Shown piece by piece: positions 9,463-17,793 of a DNA stretch of 64,000 nt. The notes under the pieces are model-generated. The model searched no databases. It was not told the DNA's origin and saw only the letters and a program-made list of their open reading frames with translations. Both the position numbers and the translations under genes were made by a program. Location: assembly GCA_014860115.1 (NCBI GenBank), contig JACZKK010000206.1, positions 1 to 64,000 of the forward strand, written 5' to 3'. Source of the DNA: Ignavibacteriaceae bacterium (GTDB lineage: Bacteria; Bacteroidota; Ignavibacteria; Ignavibacteriales; Ignavibacteriaceae). The stretch's first letter is position 1. Each line of letters starts with the position of its first letter.

Positions 9463-10143
9463 TCAATTATTAAGCAGTATTTTGTTTATGTTTTGAGTTT
9501 GCGACTCAACCTTAAATTTATCCTCTTTATTTAATTGAAGCTTTGCTATATCCAGATATTCCCCAAGCGCTTCTTCATATAGTCCTTTTTCATATAGAAT
9601 ATCTGCAAAGAAAATCCTATAAGAAGAGATTTGTTTTGTGTCAGGATATTTTCTGTAAGTCTCCTTGGCAAACACAACAGATGATTCCTTGAATCCATTT
9701 TTAGCAAGCTGCATTGCGCCGTTCAATCTCTTTATTCCAAAATTATCTGCTTTCATTTCCGGATTTTTGTTTTGTCCTTCTTTATTTCCATATACAGCTG
9801 TGTTACTGGAATTATTTTTTCCATTTGGTTTAGGTGCATTTATCATATCCTCCATCGCCAGTGCAAGAAGAAGTTCGTCAGTGCTCATTGCTTTGATGCT
9901 TGATATTGAAACGGCTGTGAGCTCTTGAAGATTGATAATATTTTTTGAACTTTTAATCCGAACAGAAGATTTTGCTTCTGTAGTAACAAAATCATCAGAA
10001 CGAAAAACGGTACCTTCTCTTACTTCAAGCCATTCTTCAGATGTGCCTGTACGATATTTTACATCACCATTAGCTTCTGTCACTGTAAAATCCTGTGCGA
10101 CAATTAAAGGAACAGCTAACAGCAAAATCAAAAAGGTTTTCAT
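9463..10143 (-). CDS. Exported FecR-domain-like protein with C-terminal helical repeats
   Basis: Signal peptide MKTFLILLLAVPLIVAQ, then a short FecR-like beta domain (about 20-75): GDVKYRTGTSEEWLEVREGT and FVTTEAKSSVRIK match the 'effect of charge and threshold' pattern of that fold. A polar Asn/Lys-rich linker follows, and the last 90 residues look like one or two TPR units (YRIFFADILYEKGLYEEALGEY). Last gene of a three-gene operon with the barrel-transglutaminase protein 15 bases upstream. Probably periplasmic. The specific role is unknown; FecR in the strict sense (sigma regulation) is unlikely because no sigma/anti-sigma gene is nearby. Confidence 0.6.
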   Translation of the reverse strand: MKTFLILLLAVPLIVAQDFTVTEANGDVKYRTGTSEEWLEVREGTVFRSDDFVTTEAKSSVRIKSSKNIINLQELTAVSISSIKAMSTDELLLALAMEDMINAPKPNGKNNSSNTAVYGNKEGQNKNPEMKADNFGIKRLNGAMQLAKNGFKESSVVFAKETYRKYPDTKQISSYRIFFADILYEKGLYEEALGEYLDIAKLQLNKEDKFKVESQTQNINKILLNN

Positions 10144-10158
10144 ATCAATTTCTCCTGA

Positions 10159-12132
10159 TTAATAAACATCAATAATTTCAACTTTCCCGGCAGCTAATCC
10201 TAAATTGTTAACTGCTTCCCGGTTAAACTTTTCAACACCAATATTCCACGCTTCATCAAAGTCAGTTAGTGAGGTTGTTTCAACTGGAATCCAGATTTCA
10301 TCATTTCCCTGCTCGCTTTTCCTGATGAAATATTTAGAATCATTAGCAGTGATATATTTTGCCTGAGTTGGGTCCAATTCCGTGTTGAATAAAACATTTA
10401 CGTGCCTGATTTCACCATCTTCTTTGTAATCAACTAAAGCAGTCTGAATTCCAACACTTTCAAGCAATGAAGAATATGCAACACTCAGATCATCACAGTC
10501 GCCACCTTTTAATTCAATTGTTTGTTTTGGGAACTGAACATATTCAGCACTAGCCCTTGGATCAGAAGTGTAAACCAGCATTTTAACAAAATCGTTAAAA
10601 ATAATTTTTGATTTGTAGAATGCAGATAATTCTGATGGAATTGTATCAAGGACTGATTTGTTACTGCTTATAACATTCTTTGAATAGTTCATTGAAAAAT
10701 CAACATCCCTTTTAATAAAATATCTGAGGTTGGCAACGTTTCCATCCCAACTGTTCATACCATTAATTAATGCTGCCTTTTGAAGTTGAGCATCTGGTTC
10801 AGTCGAGGATGCAGTAACATAGAAATCGGCATAGGATAAGGTTGCTTTATCAATCATATATTTATCCGGAATGATAAGATAAAAAGGAACTTTAGCCGTA
10901 TCTCCCGGCGCCAGCGTCTGAGGTGGTGATTGGATTTTATCAGCAGTAATTCCTTCTATTTTCACCGAGGGTATTACGCTAATAGTTTTATCAGAAATAT
11001 TCACGACCCTTCCATAAGCAAAAGGCTGCTCAATATATTTATCGTAAAATGTTGGATAGATGTCTCTAACAATCTCAACATCAATTAATTCAACTTGCTT
11101 CTCGGGAGTGCCGCTGATATTAAGCGCCATACTGATTACAATTTTATCAAAGCTGTACCTGTTATTAATTATGTTGTTAATTCCCTCTTCATAAAACCTT
11201 GAGAAGCTTGCATCAGTATTTCTCTCAGAGAAATATTTCACACCACTGAGCAGAATTTCAAACAGATCTGTCCTATATCCAACAGCAGGATTAACTCCTG
11301 CGATATAAGGTTCCTGATAATAATCATGAAAGGCAGTTAATCCATATGTGAATCCTTTTGAATAACCTGTGGCACTTACCTGGAATGAATTTGATGTTTC
11401 ATATAGCACGTGAAGATTTATAAATTCAGCAGGCATATAACTTGCTATCAGAAGGGCACCTCTCTTCTGATCCATTTCAAACCCCTGGAATTCTTCAATT
11501 GCTAAGTCATCCTTAATATTGATTAGATTAATTGACGAAATTCTGAATTGAAAATTTTTATTCAGGATATAATCAAATCCCAGATCAACATTCCACAGGT
11601 TAACTTTTTCACCTATTGTCTCGCGAACAAGGTAGAGCGTATCTCCAAAAACCGGCTTAACAATCTGCTGGTTAAAATCCTGGCTGAAAAAACGTACGGC
11701 TAAACCTGCATTAAACTGCTCATCAAATTTGTATGAATAGCCAAGTCCGAAAAGTTCTTTGTAATTATAATTAGCTTCGAGAGATTGTGTTGTCGTGTCA
11801 TTTATTATTATTGATTCACCTGTTGCAAATAAAAATTCTTTTTGATAACCCGGAGTAAATCTGGCTGACAGAGAATGATTGCCCAGCTTTTTAGCCATTG
11901 CAAGAAGATATAAACTAGAATTGACACTGCCTGAAAACTCAGCACCATATTGAAGCGATATTCCCCAGTCCTTTATGCCAAAATAGTTTGATAAATTACT
12001 TTCATAATTGTAAAACGCGATCGTAACTGATTCCTGCAGTCCCCAATATCCTGCTAACCCGAATGAACTCTGCGGTAATATTTTAAAGTTCAAAGCCATC
12101 ACTGATAATAAAATTAAAAATATTTTACTCAA
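10159..12132 (-). CDS. Outer-membrane beta-barrel fused to a transglutaminase-like domain
   Basis: Unrecognised fusion. After a signal peptide, residues 20-330 alternate aromatic strands typical of a PorV/FadL-like barrel (GLGYSYKFDEQFNAGLAVRFF). About 360-470 looks like an Ig-like or CARDB-like domain (LAPGDTAKVPFYLIIP). The C-terminus has a transglutaminase-like core: C546 in GGDCDDLSVAY, H577 in IRHVNVLF and WIPVETTSL, where Glu may replace the usual third-residue Asp. The start is a TTG whose TTGA overlaps the stop of the upstream lipoprotein gene, so translation is probably coupled. An alternative start is M12, which would shorten the signal sequence. Probably cell-surface or periplasmic processing of a peptide substrate; the target is unknown. 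Confidence 0.65.
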   Translation of the reverse strand: MSKIFLILLSVMALNFKILPQSSFGLAGYWGLQESVTIAFYNYESNLSNYFGIKDWGISLQYGAEFSGSVNSSLYLLAMAKKLGNHSLSARFTPGYQKEFLFATGESIIINDTTTQSLEANYNYKELFGLGYSYKFDEQFNAGLAVRFFSQDFNQQIVKPVFGDTLYLVRETIGEKVNLWNVDLGFDYILNKNFQFRISSINLINIKDDLAIEEFQGFEMDQKRGALLIASYMPAEFINLHVLYETSNSFQVSATGYSKGFTYGLTAFHDYYQEPYIAGVNPAVGYRTDLFEILLSGVKYFSERNTDASFSRFYEEGINNIINNRYSFDKIVISMALNISGTPEKQVELIDVEIVRDIYPTFYDKYIEQPFAYGRVVNISDKTISVIPSVKIEGITADKIQSPPQTLAPGDTAKVPFYLIIPDKYMIDKATLSYADFYVTASSTEPDAQLQKAALINGMNSWDGNVANLRYFIKRDVDFSMNYSKNVISSNKSVLDTIPSELSAFYKSKIIFNDFVKMLVYTSDPRASAEYVQFPKQTIELKGGDCDDLSVAYSSLLESVGIQTALVDYKEDGEIRHVNVLFNTELDPTQAKYITANDSKYFIRKSEQGNDEIWIPVETTSLTDFDEAWNIGVEKFNREAVNNLGLAAGKVEIIDVY

Positions 12133-13034
12133 GGAATATCTATAACTATACTGTGAATACTTTGAGATGAAACTAACAACTCATTTGCCCCGCTTCCGCG
12201 ATAGCCTTCATAGCTTCTGACAAAAGTAAAAACAATTTTTTCAAATCTATCCAGAGGTAGTTGGTTGAGATATCTGCCCGGAATTCTCAGCTCACCATCA
12301 TCAGGTGTTTTCATCCTATAAACGGGAATGGACTGCAGCTGACCTTGACGCATCAGACCAACAACAACTGAAATTTTTTTTTCTCCTTTTCCATTCCAGC
12401 TCAAAATTGCTTCAAGATTTTTGCTGATTTTATTTCCGCTTAAACTTACGATTCCGTTTATTTGATGCGGTGTTAGAATATTAAACGAAATATTTTCTCC
12501 CGGCAAAATGGGGTCAAATTCAAAACTGACATTAGAATTATAACTGAAGTAAAATGGATCGGGATAGCCGCCGAAAATGTTGTAGAGCAAATATTTGAAA
12601 CCGATAAGAGTATCCTTCGGCGTTCCTTCTTCTCTATATTTGATTCGATAGGGTACGATGTGTGCTTCCGTTCCATTGAATTTAATTGTTCCCGGAATAA
12701 TTGTCTTAAAAGCCAGTAATCTTCCATCTGAATATTTTATTGGTTTTGATTTATCAAAAAACATAGCCTGCGCAAGAGAGAATTCGTTGGTTCTGTTTTC
12801 AGTAGTGATTTTAATCCCGCTTACTGAAATGAGGTTGGTAACTCCTGTTAAGTCCTGTGTAATGCCTGATGTATCTGAACCACTGAAAGAAGGGTTATCA
12901 AGATCTTTATTAAGAAGTTCTACCTCCAGATCATTGTTTGTATCATCAACAAGCTGAGTTGGAGCTGGTTTATCACAGCTAAACAGGATGAATATGCTTG
13001 TCGAAATAATCAAATATGTTAAAATCTTTTTCAT
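12129..13034 (-). CDS. Putative lipoprotein, first gene of the barrel-transglutaminase operon
   Basis: Lipoprotein signal with cleavage before Cys in IFILFSCDKPAPTQ. The mature part is an all-beta protein of about 280 residues, with no recognised motif; the middle has two or three Ig-like strands (IVSLSGNKISKNLEAILSWNG). Its stop codon overlaps the TTG start of the barrel-transglutaminase gene. A role as a periplasmic or surface partner of that protein is inferred from the overlap only. Confidence 0.55.
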   Translation of the reverse strand: MKKILTYLIISTSIFILFSCDKPAPTQLVDDTNNDLEVELLNKDLDNPSFSGSDTSGITQDLTGVTNLISVSGIKITTENRTNEFSLAQAMFFDKSKPIKYSDGRLLAFKTIIPGTIKFNGTEAHIVPYRIKYREEGTPKDTLIGFKYLLYNIFGGYPDPFYFSYNSNVSFEFDPILPGENISFNILTPHQINGIVSLSGNKISKNLEAILSWNGKGEKKISVVVGLMRQGQLQSIPVYRMKTPDDGELRIPGRYLNQLPLDRFEKIVFTFVRSYEGYRGSGANELLVSSQSIHSIVIDIP

Positions 13035-13111
13035 TGCAGTTAAAATTTATGTTTGTAAATCTTCATTATCAATTCTATAATCACTAAAAATATCTTCCCT
13101 TCTTAAATAAA

Positions 13112-13146
13112 TCTCCCCCTCCCGCGTTAATAAGGAGGGGGATGTG
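13112..13146. terminator. GC-rich intergenic hairpin, probable terminator
   Basis: Eight-base stem (CCCCCTCC / GGAGGGGG) in an AT-rich setting, after the stop of the 13188-14138 lipoprotein gene on the minus strand and followed there by ATTTATTT. It resembles GC-rich hairpins at 46186 and 57836. Confidence 0.55.
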
Positions 13147-13187
13147 GAGAGGACGTGTGCAGGGAAGCTCAATTCCTCTTAATCAAA

Positions 13188-14138
13188 TTATGGATGAACA
13201 AAATATGGTATTCCCCAGGATTCTGATTCAACCGGTGTAGCATCATCTAATATTACCTGCTTTGGCATTGCATTTATTATTGCGTGATAAAATCCTGGCC
13301 ACTGATGTGTAACGAAAGTCTGTTCATAAACCTTATCCCATCCGTTACCGTTCGGTGTTGAAGAAACCAGATCGAATAATCTTTTAACTCTATGCTTAAT
13401 CCATCTGTTAGCGCCCCAGGTCAGAGAAACAAAATCTTCATCTTCAAATGCACTGTAAAGTTCAACTCTTATAGTTGCTGAGTCGCCGCGTGCGAGAATT
13501 GGAATATTGTGCCACCAGCCCCAACCTCTTCTTAGATAATAATTATTCGGAGAATCTATCGACAACGTATCACCATTTGGTAAAAATATTGTTGTTTTTG
13601 TAATGTCAATGTTCGGGCTTTGCGTTCCGCCTTCAGGAAGTGAAATTGCTGCGAGGATCCAATTTCTTCTTGGGTAAGGTGTATTGGCGATTTTTTTGAA
13701 TATCAGATTTCGTGTAACAATAGATGTGAAGGGCTTTTTAATAAGTGTATCCGGTTCAGTTGCATTTGAATCATACGAAGCAGCAATCAACAATAATCCT
13801 TCAAATGTTTTAGTGAGCGTTCCGTAAGCAATCGTATCCTGAAAATCTATGCTCAGAGTTCTGTTGATTAGTCGCATCTTTTGACCAACGCGGAAAGGAT
13901 AAATCTCTGCACTTACTTTGCCGAGAAAATCCATTACACCTTCTTCATCATAATTGTAATCGAAAGAAGTAAGTGATGAATCCTCATCAACAATTTTTTC
14001 TAATGCTGCTTTATCGGTGGTAGGTTCAGTATCGCCCGGATCAACTACCATTTCATCCTGGCAGCGGACAAATAGCGCAAACATTGCAAGAGCAAAGAAT
14101 GCCAGAAAGTAGCGGTGTAAGTTGCTTTGTTTTTTCAT
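13188..14138 (-). CDS. Exported protein, probable lipoprotein, function unknown
   Basis: An N-terminal hydrophobic segment ends in FALFVRCQDEMVVDPG; the Cys suggests a lipoprotein, although Arg at -1 is unusual for a lipobox. The remainder (about 290 residues) is polar with a Trp-rich stretch (YYLRRGWGWWHNIPIL) and no motif I recognise. A clear AAGGAG site precedes the ATG. It sits between the barrel-transglutaminase operon and a large T9SS protein and has its own hairpin terminator. Confidence 0.5.
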   Translation of the reverse strand: MKKQSNLHRYFLAFFALAMFALFVRCQDEMVVDPGDTEPTTDKAALEKIVDEDSSLTSFDYNYDEEGVMDFLGKVSAEIYPFRVGQKMRLINRTLSIDFQDTIAYGTLTKTFEGLLLIAASYDSNATEPDTLIKKPFTSIVTRNLIFKKIANTPYPRRNWILAAISLPEGGTQSPNIDITKTTIFLPNGDTLSIDSPNNYYLRRGWGWWHNIPILARGDSATIRVELYSAFEDEDFVSLTWGANRWIKHRVKRLFDLVSSTPNGNGWDKVYEQTFVTHQWPGFYHAIINAMPKQVILDDATPVESESWGIPYFVHP

Positions 14139-14382
14139 TTTAGAACTCCTTAAAAATGATTAGTAAATGATTATTTATTTTCCCTATTCCTCTCATAACT
14201 GGTTTTTTACTTCAAACAATTATGCCAATGATTTATCATTTATTAACTCATTGATTTTGAAGGAATTACCAAAACTTAGGGCTAAGCAGATACGCATGGA
14301 AAATGGTTAAGAATGCATGAAATCCTATCTTCATGCAGACGTGTGGGAGAATTAAAATTTAATTTTTTTGCGGAATGGATGA
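14139..14382. other. Intergenic region without recognised gene
   Basis: AT-rich spacer of about 240 bases upstream of the 13188-14138 lipoprotein gene. I see no ORF of significance and no tRNA. It should hold the promoter of that gene, but no convincing TTTG/TAnnTTTG pair was found. Confidence 0.4.
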
Positions 14383-14415
14383 AAATAAAAAAGGCGACTC
14401 ATTTGAATCGCCTTT
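14383..14415 (-). terminator. Terminator of the large T9SS protein gene
   Basis: Stem AAAGGCGA / TCGCCTTT with a T tract on the minus strand, 45 bases after the stop at 14461. It differs from the 6911-6942 terminator at a single base over the hairpin. A second small hairpin (AGTTCC / GGAACT) lies between it and the gene. Confidence 0.85.
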
Positions 14416-14460
14416 GACAAGCCAAGTTCCTCAATGGAACTGTGTTTGTTTTGTGCCAAC

Positions 14461-17400
14461 TTACTTTAAAAGTACCATCTTCCTCACTGATATAAAATCA
14501 TTCGCCTGCAGTCTATAAATATAAACACCACTCGCCAGCCTGCTTGCATCGAAGTTTACTTCATACCTGCCTGCAATCTTTTCTTCATTTACCAGAGTTG
14601 CTACTTCTGCACCGAGTATATCGTAAACCTTCAGTGTTACCATCCCATCGTTTGGCAGTTGATACCTGATGGTTGTTGTGGGATTAAACGGGTTCGGGTA
14701 GTTCTGCTCAAGTGAATATTCAACTGGTATGTTCTCGCCTTTGAAGTTTCTAATATTCAGATTTTCTTTACTAAGCAATACATTATCCATCATAATATCT
14801 GACAGCGATAACCCAACTTCCTCATTTACCTCTGCACTCAGTCTCAGATAATAATCTCCCGCTTCTATTCCCGAACAATCAACCAAATATCCCTGGTGAC
14901 CATATTCATCCAGATTTGTTTTGTTATAATTTACCTGCTCGAACAGTCCAATAACTTCACCTGTTGACAGCTTTACCAATTCACATTTGAAGCTGACATT
15001 AAACTCATCGCTCAACAAAGAATCTGCGCTCTCGCCATTAAACACATAATAATAATCTGAAAAGATAAGTTCACTCTGTGAGGTTAAATTTAATGTGTCT
15101 GTCCTTACTGATAGATTCAGCTCTTCTATACTTGGAACAGGTAATGTGTCAGCTCTCTCAATAAATTTTATGGTCTCACCGTTGAGCAGAACATCACCGA
15201 TGTTGAAGACAAAACCGATACCATTCTTTGTTACTATTCCCGATCTTCCATAGCTAATGTCTATTATCCCCGACTCGCTTATTTTACCAAATCCATCAGG
15301 AATATATGTGAAGTCACTTGTACATCTGTCAAGAAGATATGGTGCATTTGTAGATTTATTGAAAACCATCGCTTTCATATTTCCAAATTCACTACCGTTG
15401 CTTACTAAATTGTGTATACCATTTTGCGCTAACGGTGTTATTGGATCATAACCGGTTGCATTTCTTCTTCTTACATATTTTGAATATTGTCCATCAGATT
15501 CGCTCCAACTCATTATTGATCCATATGCCGTATTTAATGAACCGTTATTTGTAAAATCAACATTGTTACTGAAGTTACTCGACGTACCCCAGCTTGTTCC
15601 CCACCCTGTTTTTACTACTGCAGCTTCTCTATATAAGGGCTTTGTGCCGTCAGTTTTGGGTAAAGGATTTGTCGGTGTGCCATTATAAATCCCCCGCCAG
15701 CTTACCATTACATAATAGTTAGGACTGTTGAATGATAAGCTGATTACCGGGTAACTATTATAATTGAATCCGCAGTCTGAGGAAAGAGGTACTGTTTGTG
15801 AATTAAAATACCAGTCATCTCCTTCCCAGTAAGCGAATGTATAATAGATATTAGATGAATTTTCATAAGCAATATATATATAATCTGTTTGACCAACTCC
15901 GGACTTACCTGTTACAGATGGATTCATACAATAATTGTTTGTGCCGGGAATGTAGCCCTCATAACTCGAAAACGACCACAGGTTATTTACTATCCTCGTT
16001 GTATTATACTTAATATTTTCAGTAGAATTTTTTCTGTATGCAACAAATATTACACCATAGTCGTGATCAGTATTGAAAGTTATTGCCGGCTTTGCGTTAC
16101 CATAATAGGAATTAGGATATTCTGCAATCACTGCTGTATTCCATAGGTAGTAAAAACCGTTTCCTAAAGGACTGAAACCATACAAATGTATTTTGGCATC
16201 TCCGCCAACCTGCGGATCATATTCTTCAAAAGTAATTGCTACCATATTCTCATCATAATCTATTGCCGGATTTTTCCCGTTAAGGTGCAATTGCTCTTCA
16301 GCGCTCCAGGCACCATAAAAGTTGCTAGTTAAGCTGTAAGTGTACCATACAGTTCCCATTGATTCATATACACAGTGATACTGCCCGTTGTCTGTTCTTA
16401 CCATTTTTCTCTGGCTTGGGTTTTTTATTCCGTTCTGGTCGTTTGAGCGAAGATTACCTTTGTAAAATGCAGTAATAGTTGTTGGTGCTATTACCTGAAT
16501 GTTTGGTCTGACAGCATTTGTTGAACCGTTATCCCAGTGATGGAACCACCACATAGTACTTAATGCCTGAAATTGATCCGATGCTGTTGCTGAATATACA
16601 TCCTCAAAATCAAGATAGTTAAAAGCATTGTAAGGAATTCCATATTGCCAGGTCTGTGTTTGTGGAGGTGTTTGCCAGGTAATTTCATAATCATTATTTG
16701 AACTGCCTCCTTCAAGGTTGTTCGCAACAGTAAGTGGAATAGTTGAATAGTACATTGATCTGAATTCATTGGTTCCATCTAAAACTCTCAGTGTTGCAGA
16801 AGTTGTATAGGATTCATATTGACGCCAATTTCTGAAATTATGAATGACCCCATTCTTCGAATAACTAGAATGTGTCGTTGATATACCGTAATTTACACCT
16901 CGCCACAATCGTTTAAATATACCTGGATTATATTCTACACCGAGTTGAACATCATTATATGGAAAACCCATTCCTGCATTATAAAAAAATGTTTTTACGT
17001 CGTTTTCAGCAACACCATCAATGAGATTAGTTAATTCTATATTATTACAGTAAGCTTCAATATTTCTATCCTCCTGGAGGATCTCCCAACTATTTACATA
17101 GCCTTCGTTTTGAATTGGAATTTCAGGCATACCAAGTCCGTTTCCTCTTGCAAACAAACCGGTAGATGGTGAATAAAAAAAGTTAATATCCGGGGAAACA
17201 TTTGAGTGTACTAGATCAATTATAAATTCGAATCTCCACATTTCGTTCCGATAAATAGTAAATTTTAATTTTCCTTCCCCTATATTCGGCCAGCAAGGAT
17301 TATTTGGATCTGTATCTCTCAAATAATCAAATCCTAATAAGAAATCGTAAGGTGGGTCTAATAGGTAAACTTGCATCTCATCTGAGGTTACTTCATCATA

Positions 17401-17592
17401 AGAATGATTATCACCGAGTTCCATAAAATTTTCGCCGAAAAGAGGTTCAGCCAGAAATATTCTTTCTGCAACAATTTTATAAACTGTGTTTGGAACATTC
17501 TCATCAATAAAAAACCATAATTCACCGCATCTGCTATATATTTGATTACTTGCAAATGTCAGCAATAATATTGTTGATATAAAGTTTCTCAT
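14461..17592 (-). CDS. Large secreted protein with T9SS C-terminal sorting domain
   Basis: 1043 residues. Signal peptide MRNFISTILLLTFASNQIYS; a long all-beta middle with repeated patterns of the kind G/N-x-PA-I-x-[FY] (KNPAIDYDENMVAITF, GNAKPAITFNTDHDYGVIFVAY, MNPSVTGKSGVGQTDYIYIAYE) that look like blades of a beta-propeller, roughly residues 400-700; then a T9SS domain (EQNYPNPFNPTTTIRYQLP ... KMVLLK). A surface adhesin or binding role is possible; no catalytic motif was seen. An AAGGGAG site precedes the ATG. The leader region contains a short ORF, a hairpin and a terminator-like stem (see separate entries). Confidence 0.8.
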   Translation of the reverse strand: MRNFISTILLLTFASNQIYSRCGELWFFIDENVPNTVYKIVAERIFLAEPLFGENFMELGDNHSYDEVTSDEMQVYLLDPPYDFLLGFDYLRDTDPNNPCWPNIGEGKLKFTIYRNEMWRFEFIIDLVHSNVSPDINFFYSPSTGLFARGNGLGMPEIPIQNEGYVNSWEILQEDRNIEAYCNNIELTNLIDGVAENDVKTFFYNAGMGFPYNDVQLGVEYNPGIFKRLWRGVNYGISTTHSSYSKNGVIHNFRNWRQYESYTTSATLRVLDGTNEFRSMYYSTIPLTVANNLEGGSSNNDYEITWQTPPQTQTWQYGIPYNAFNYLDFEDVYSATASDQFQALSTMWWFHHWDNGSTNAVRPNIQVIAPTTITAFYKGNLRSNDQNGIKNPSQRKMVRTDNGQYHCVYESMGTVWYTYSLTSNFYGAWSAEEQLHLNGKNPAIDYDENMVAITFEEYDPQVGGDAKIHLYGFSPLGNGFYYLWNTAVIAEYPNSYYGNAKPAITFNTDHDYGVIFVAYRKNSTENIKYNTTRIVNNLWSFSSYEGYIPGTNNYCMNPSVTGKSGVGQTDYIYIAYENSSNIYYTFAYWEGDDWYFNSQTVPLSSDCGFNYNSYPVISLSFNSPNYYVMVSWRGIYNGTPTNPLPKTDGTKPLYREAAVVKTGWGTSWGTSSNFSNNVDFTNNGSLNTAYGSIMSWSESDGQYSKYVRRRNATGYDPITPLAQNGIHNLVSNGSEFGNMKAMVFNKSTNAPYLLDRCTSDFTYIPDGFGKISESGIIDISYGRSGIVTKNGIGFVFNIGDVLLNGETIKFIERADTLPVPSIEELNLSVRTDTLNLTSQSELIFSDYYYVFNGESADSLLSDEFNVSFKCELVKLSTGEVIGLFEQVNYNKTNLDEYGHQGYLVDCSGIEAGDYYLRLSAEVNEEVGLSLSDIMMDNVLLSKENLNIRNFKGENIPVEYSLEQNYPNPFNPTTTIRYQLPNDGMVTLKVYDILGAEVATLVNEEKIAGRYEVNFDASRLASGVYIYRLQANDFISVRKMVLLK

Positions 17593-17640
17593 TTTTTCTC
17601 CCTTATTTTTAATTGAAAAAATTTTTAGGTTTATTCTACA

Positions 17641-17683
17641 AACAAAAAGGCATAACTCACGACTGTGAGTAATCCTTATGCCT
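17641..17683 (-). terminator. Terminator between the lipoprotein and the T9SS protein genes
   Basis: A long two-part stem (AGGCATAA ... TTATGCCT with inner CTCAC/GTGAG) followed on the minus strand by TTTTTGTTTG. It is either the end of the 17794-19086 transcript or a conditional terminator in the leader of the 14461-17592 gene. Confidence 0.85.
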
Positions 17684-17705
17684 GTGTAACTTGTTTGTAT
17701 TACGG

Positions 17706-17729
17706 GTAACGGTGTTCCAGCACCGTTAC
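17706..17729. repeat. Perfect 9-bp-stem hairpin
   Basis: GTAACGGTG, six-base loop, CACCGTTAC. It lies between the eight-codon ORF and the terminator at 17641-17683. It may be a repeat element or part of an attenuator. Confidence 0.6.
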
Positions 17730-17733
17730 TCTT

Positions 17734-17760
17734 TTATTTAACTGATAGAGTTCTAATCAT
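17734..17760 (-). CDS. Eight-codon ORF with a consensus ribosome-binding site (possible leader peptide)
   Basis: ATG ATT AGA ... TAA encodes MIRTLSVK. The start is preceded by AAGGAGGTG at near-ideal spacing, the strongest Shine-Dalgarno match seen in this window. The ORF is followed by a perfect hairpin and then by a terminator, and lies between two minus-strand genes. It fits a leader peptide/attenuator for the downstream T9SS gene or a relict start; peptide synthesis is inferred only. Confidence 0.35.
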   Translation of the reverse strand: MIRTLSVK

Positions 17761-17793
17761 ATGCTTCACCTCCTTAAAAATATTTTACACCAA

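Noticed and set aside
9463-10143. FecR-like protein as an anti-sigma regulator
   Set aside because: No transmembrane anti-sigma region and no sigma-factor gene nearby; only the FecR-type beta domain is visible.
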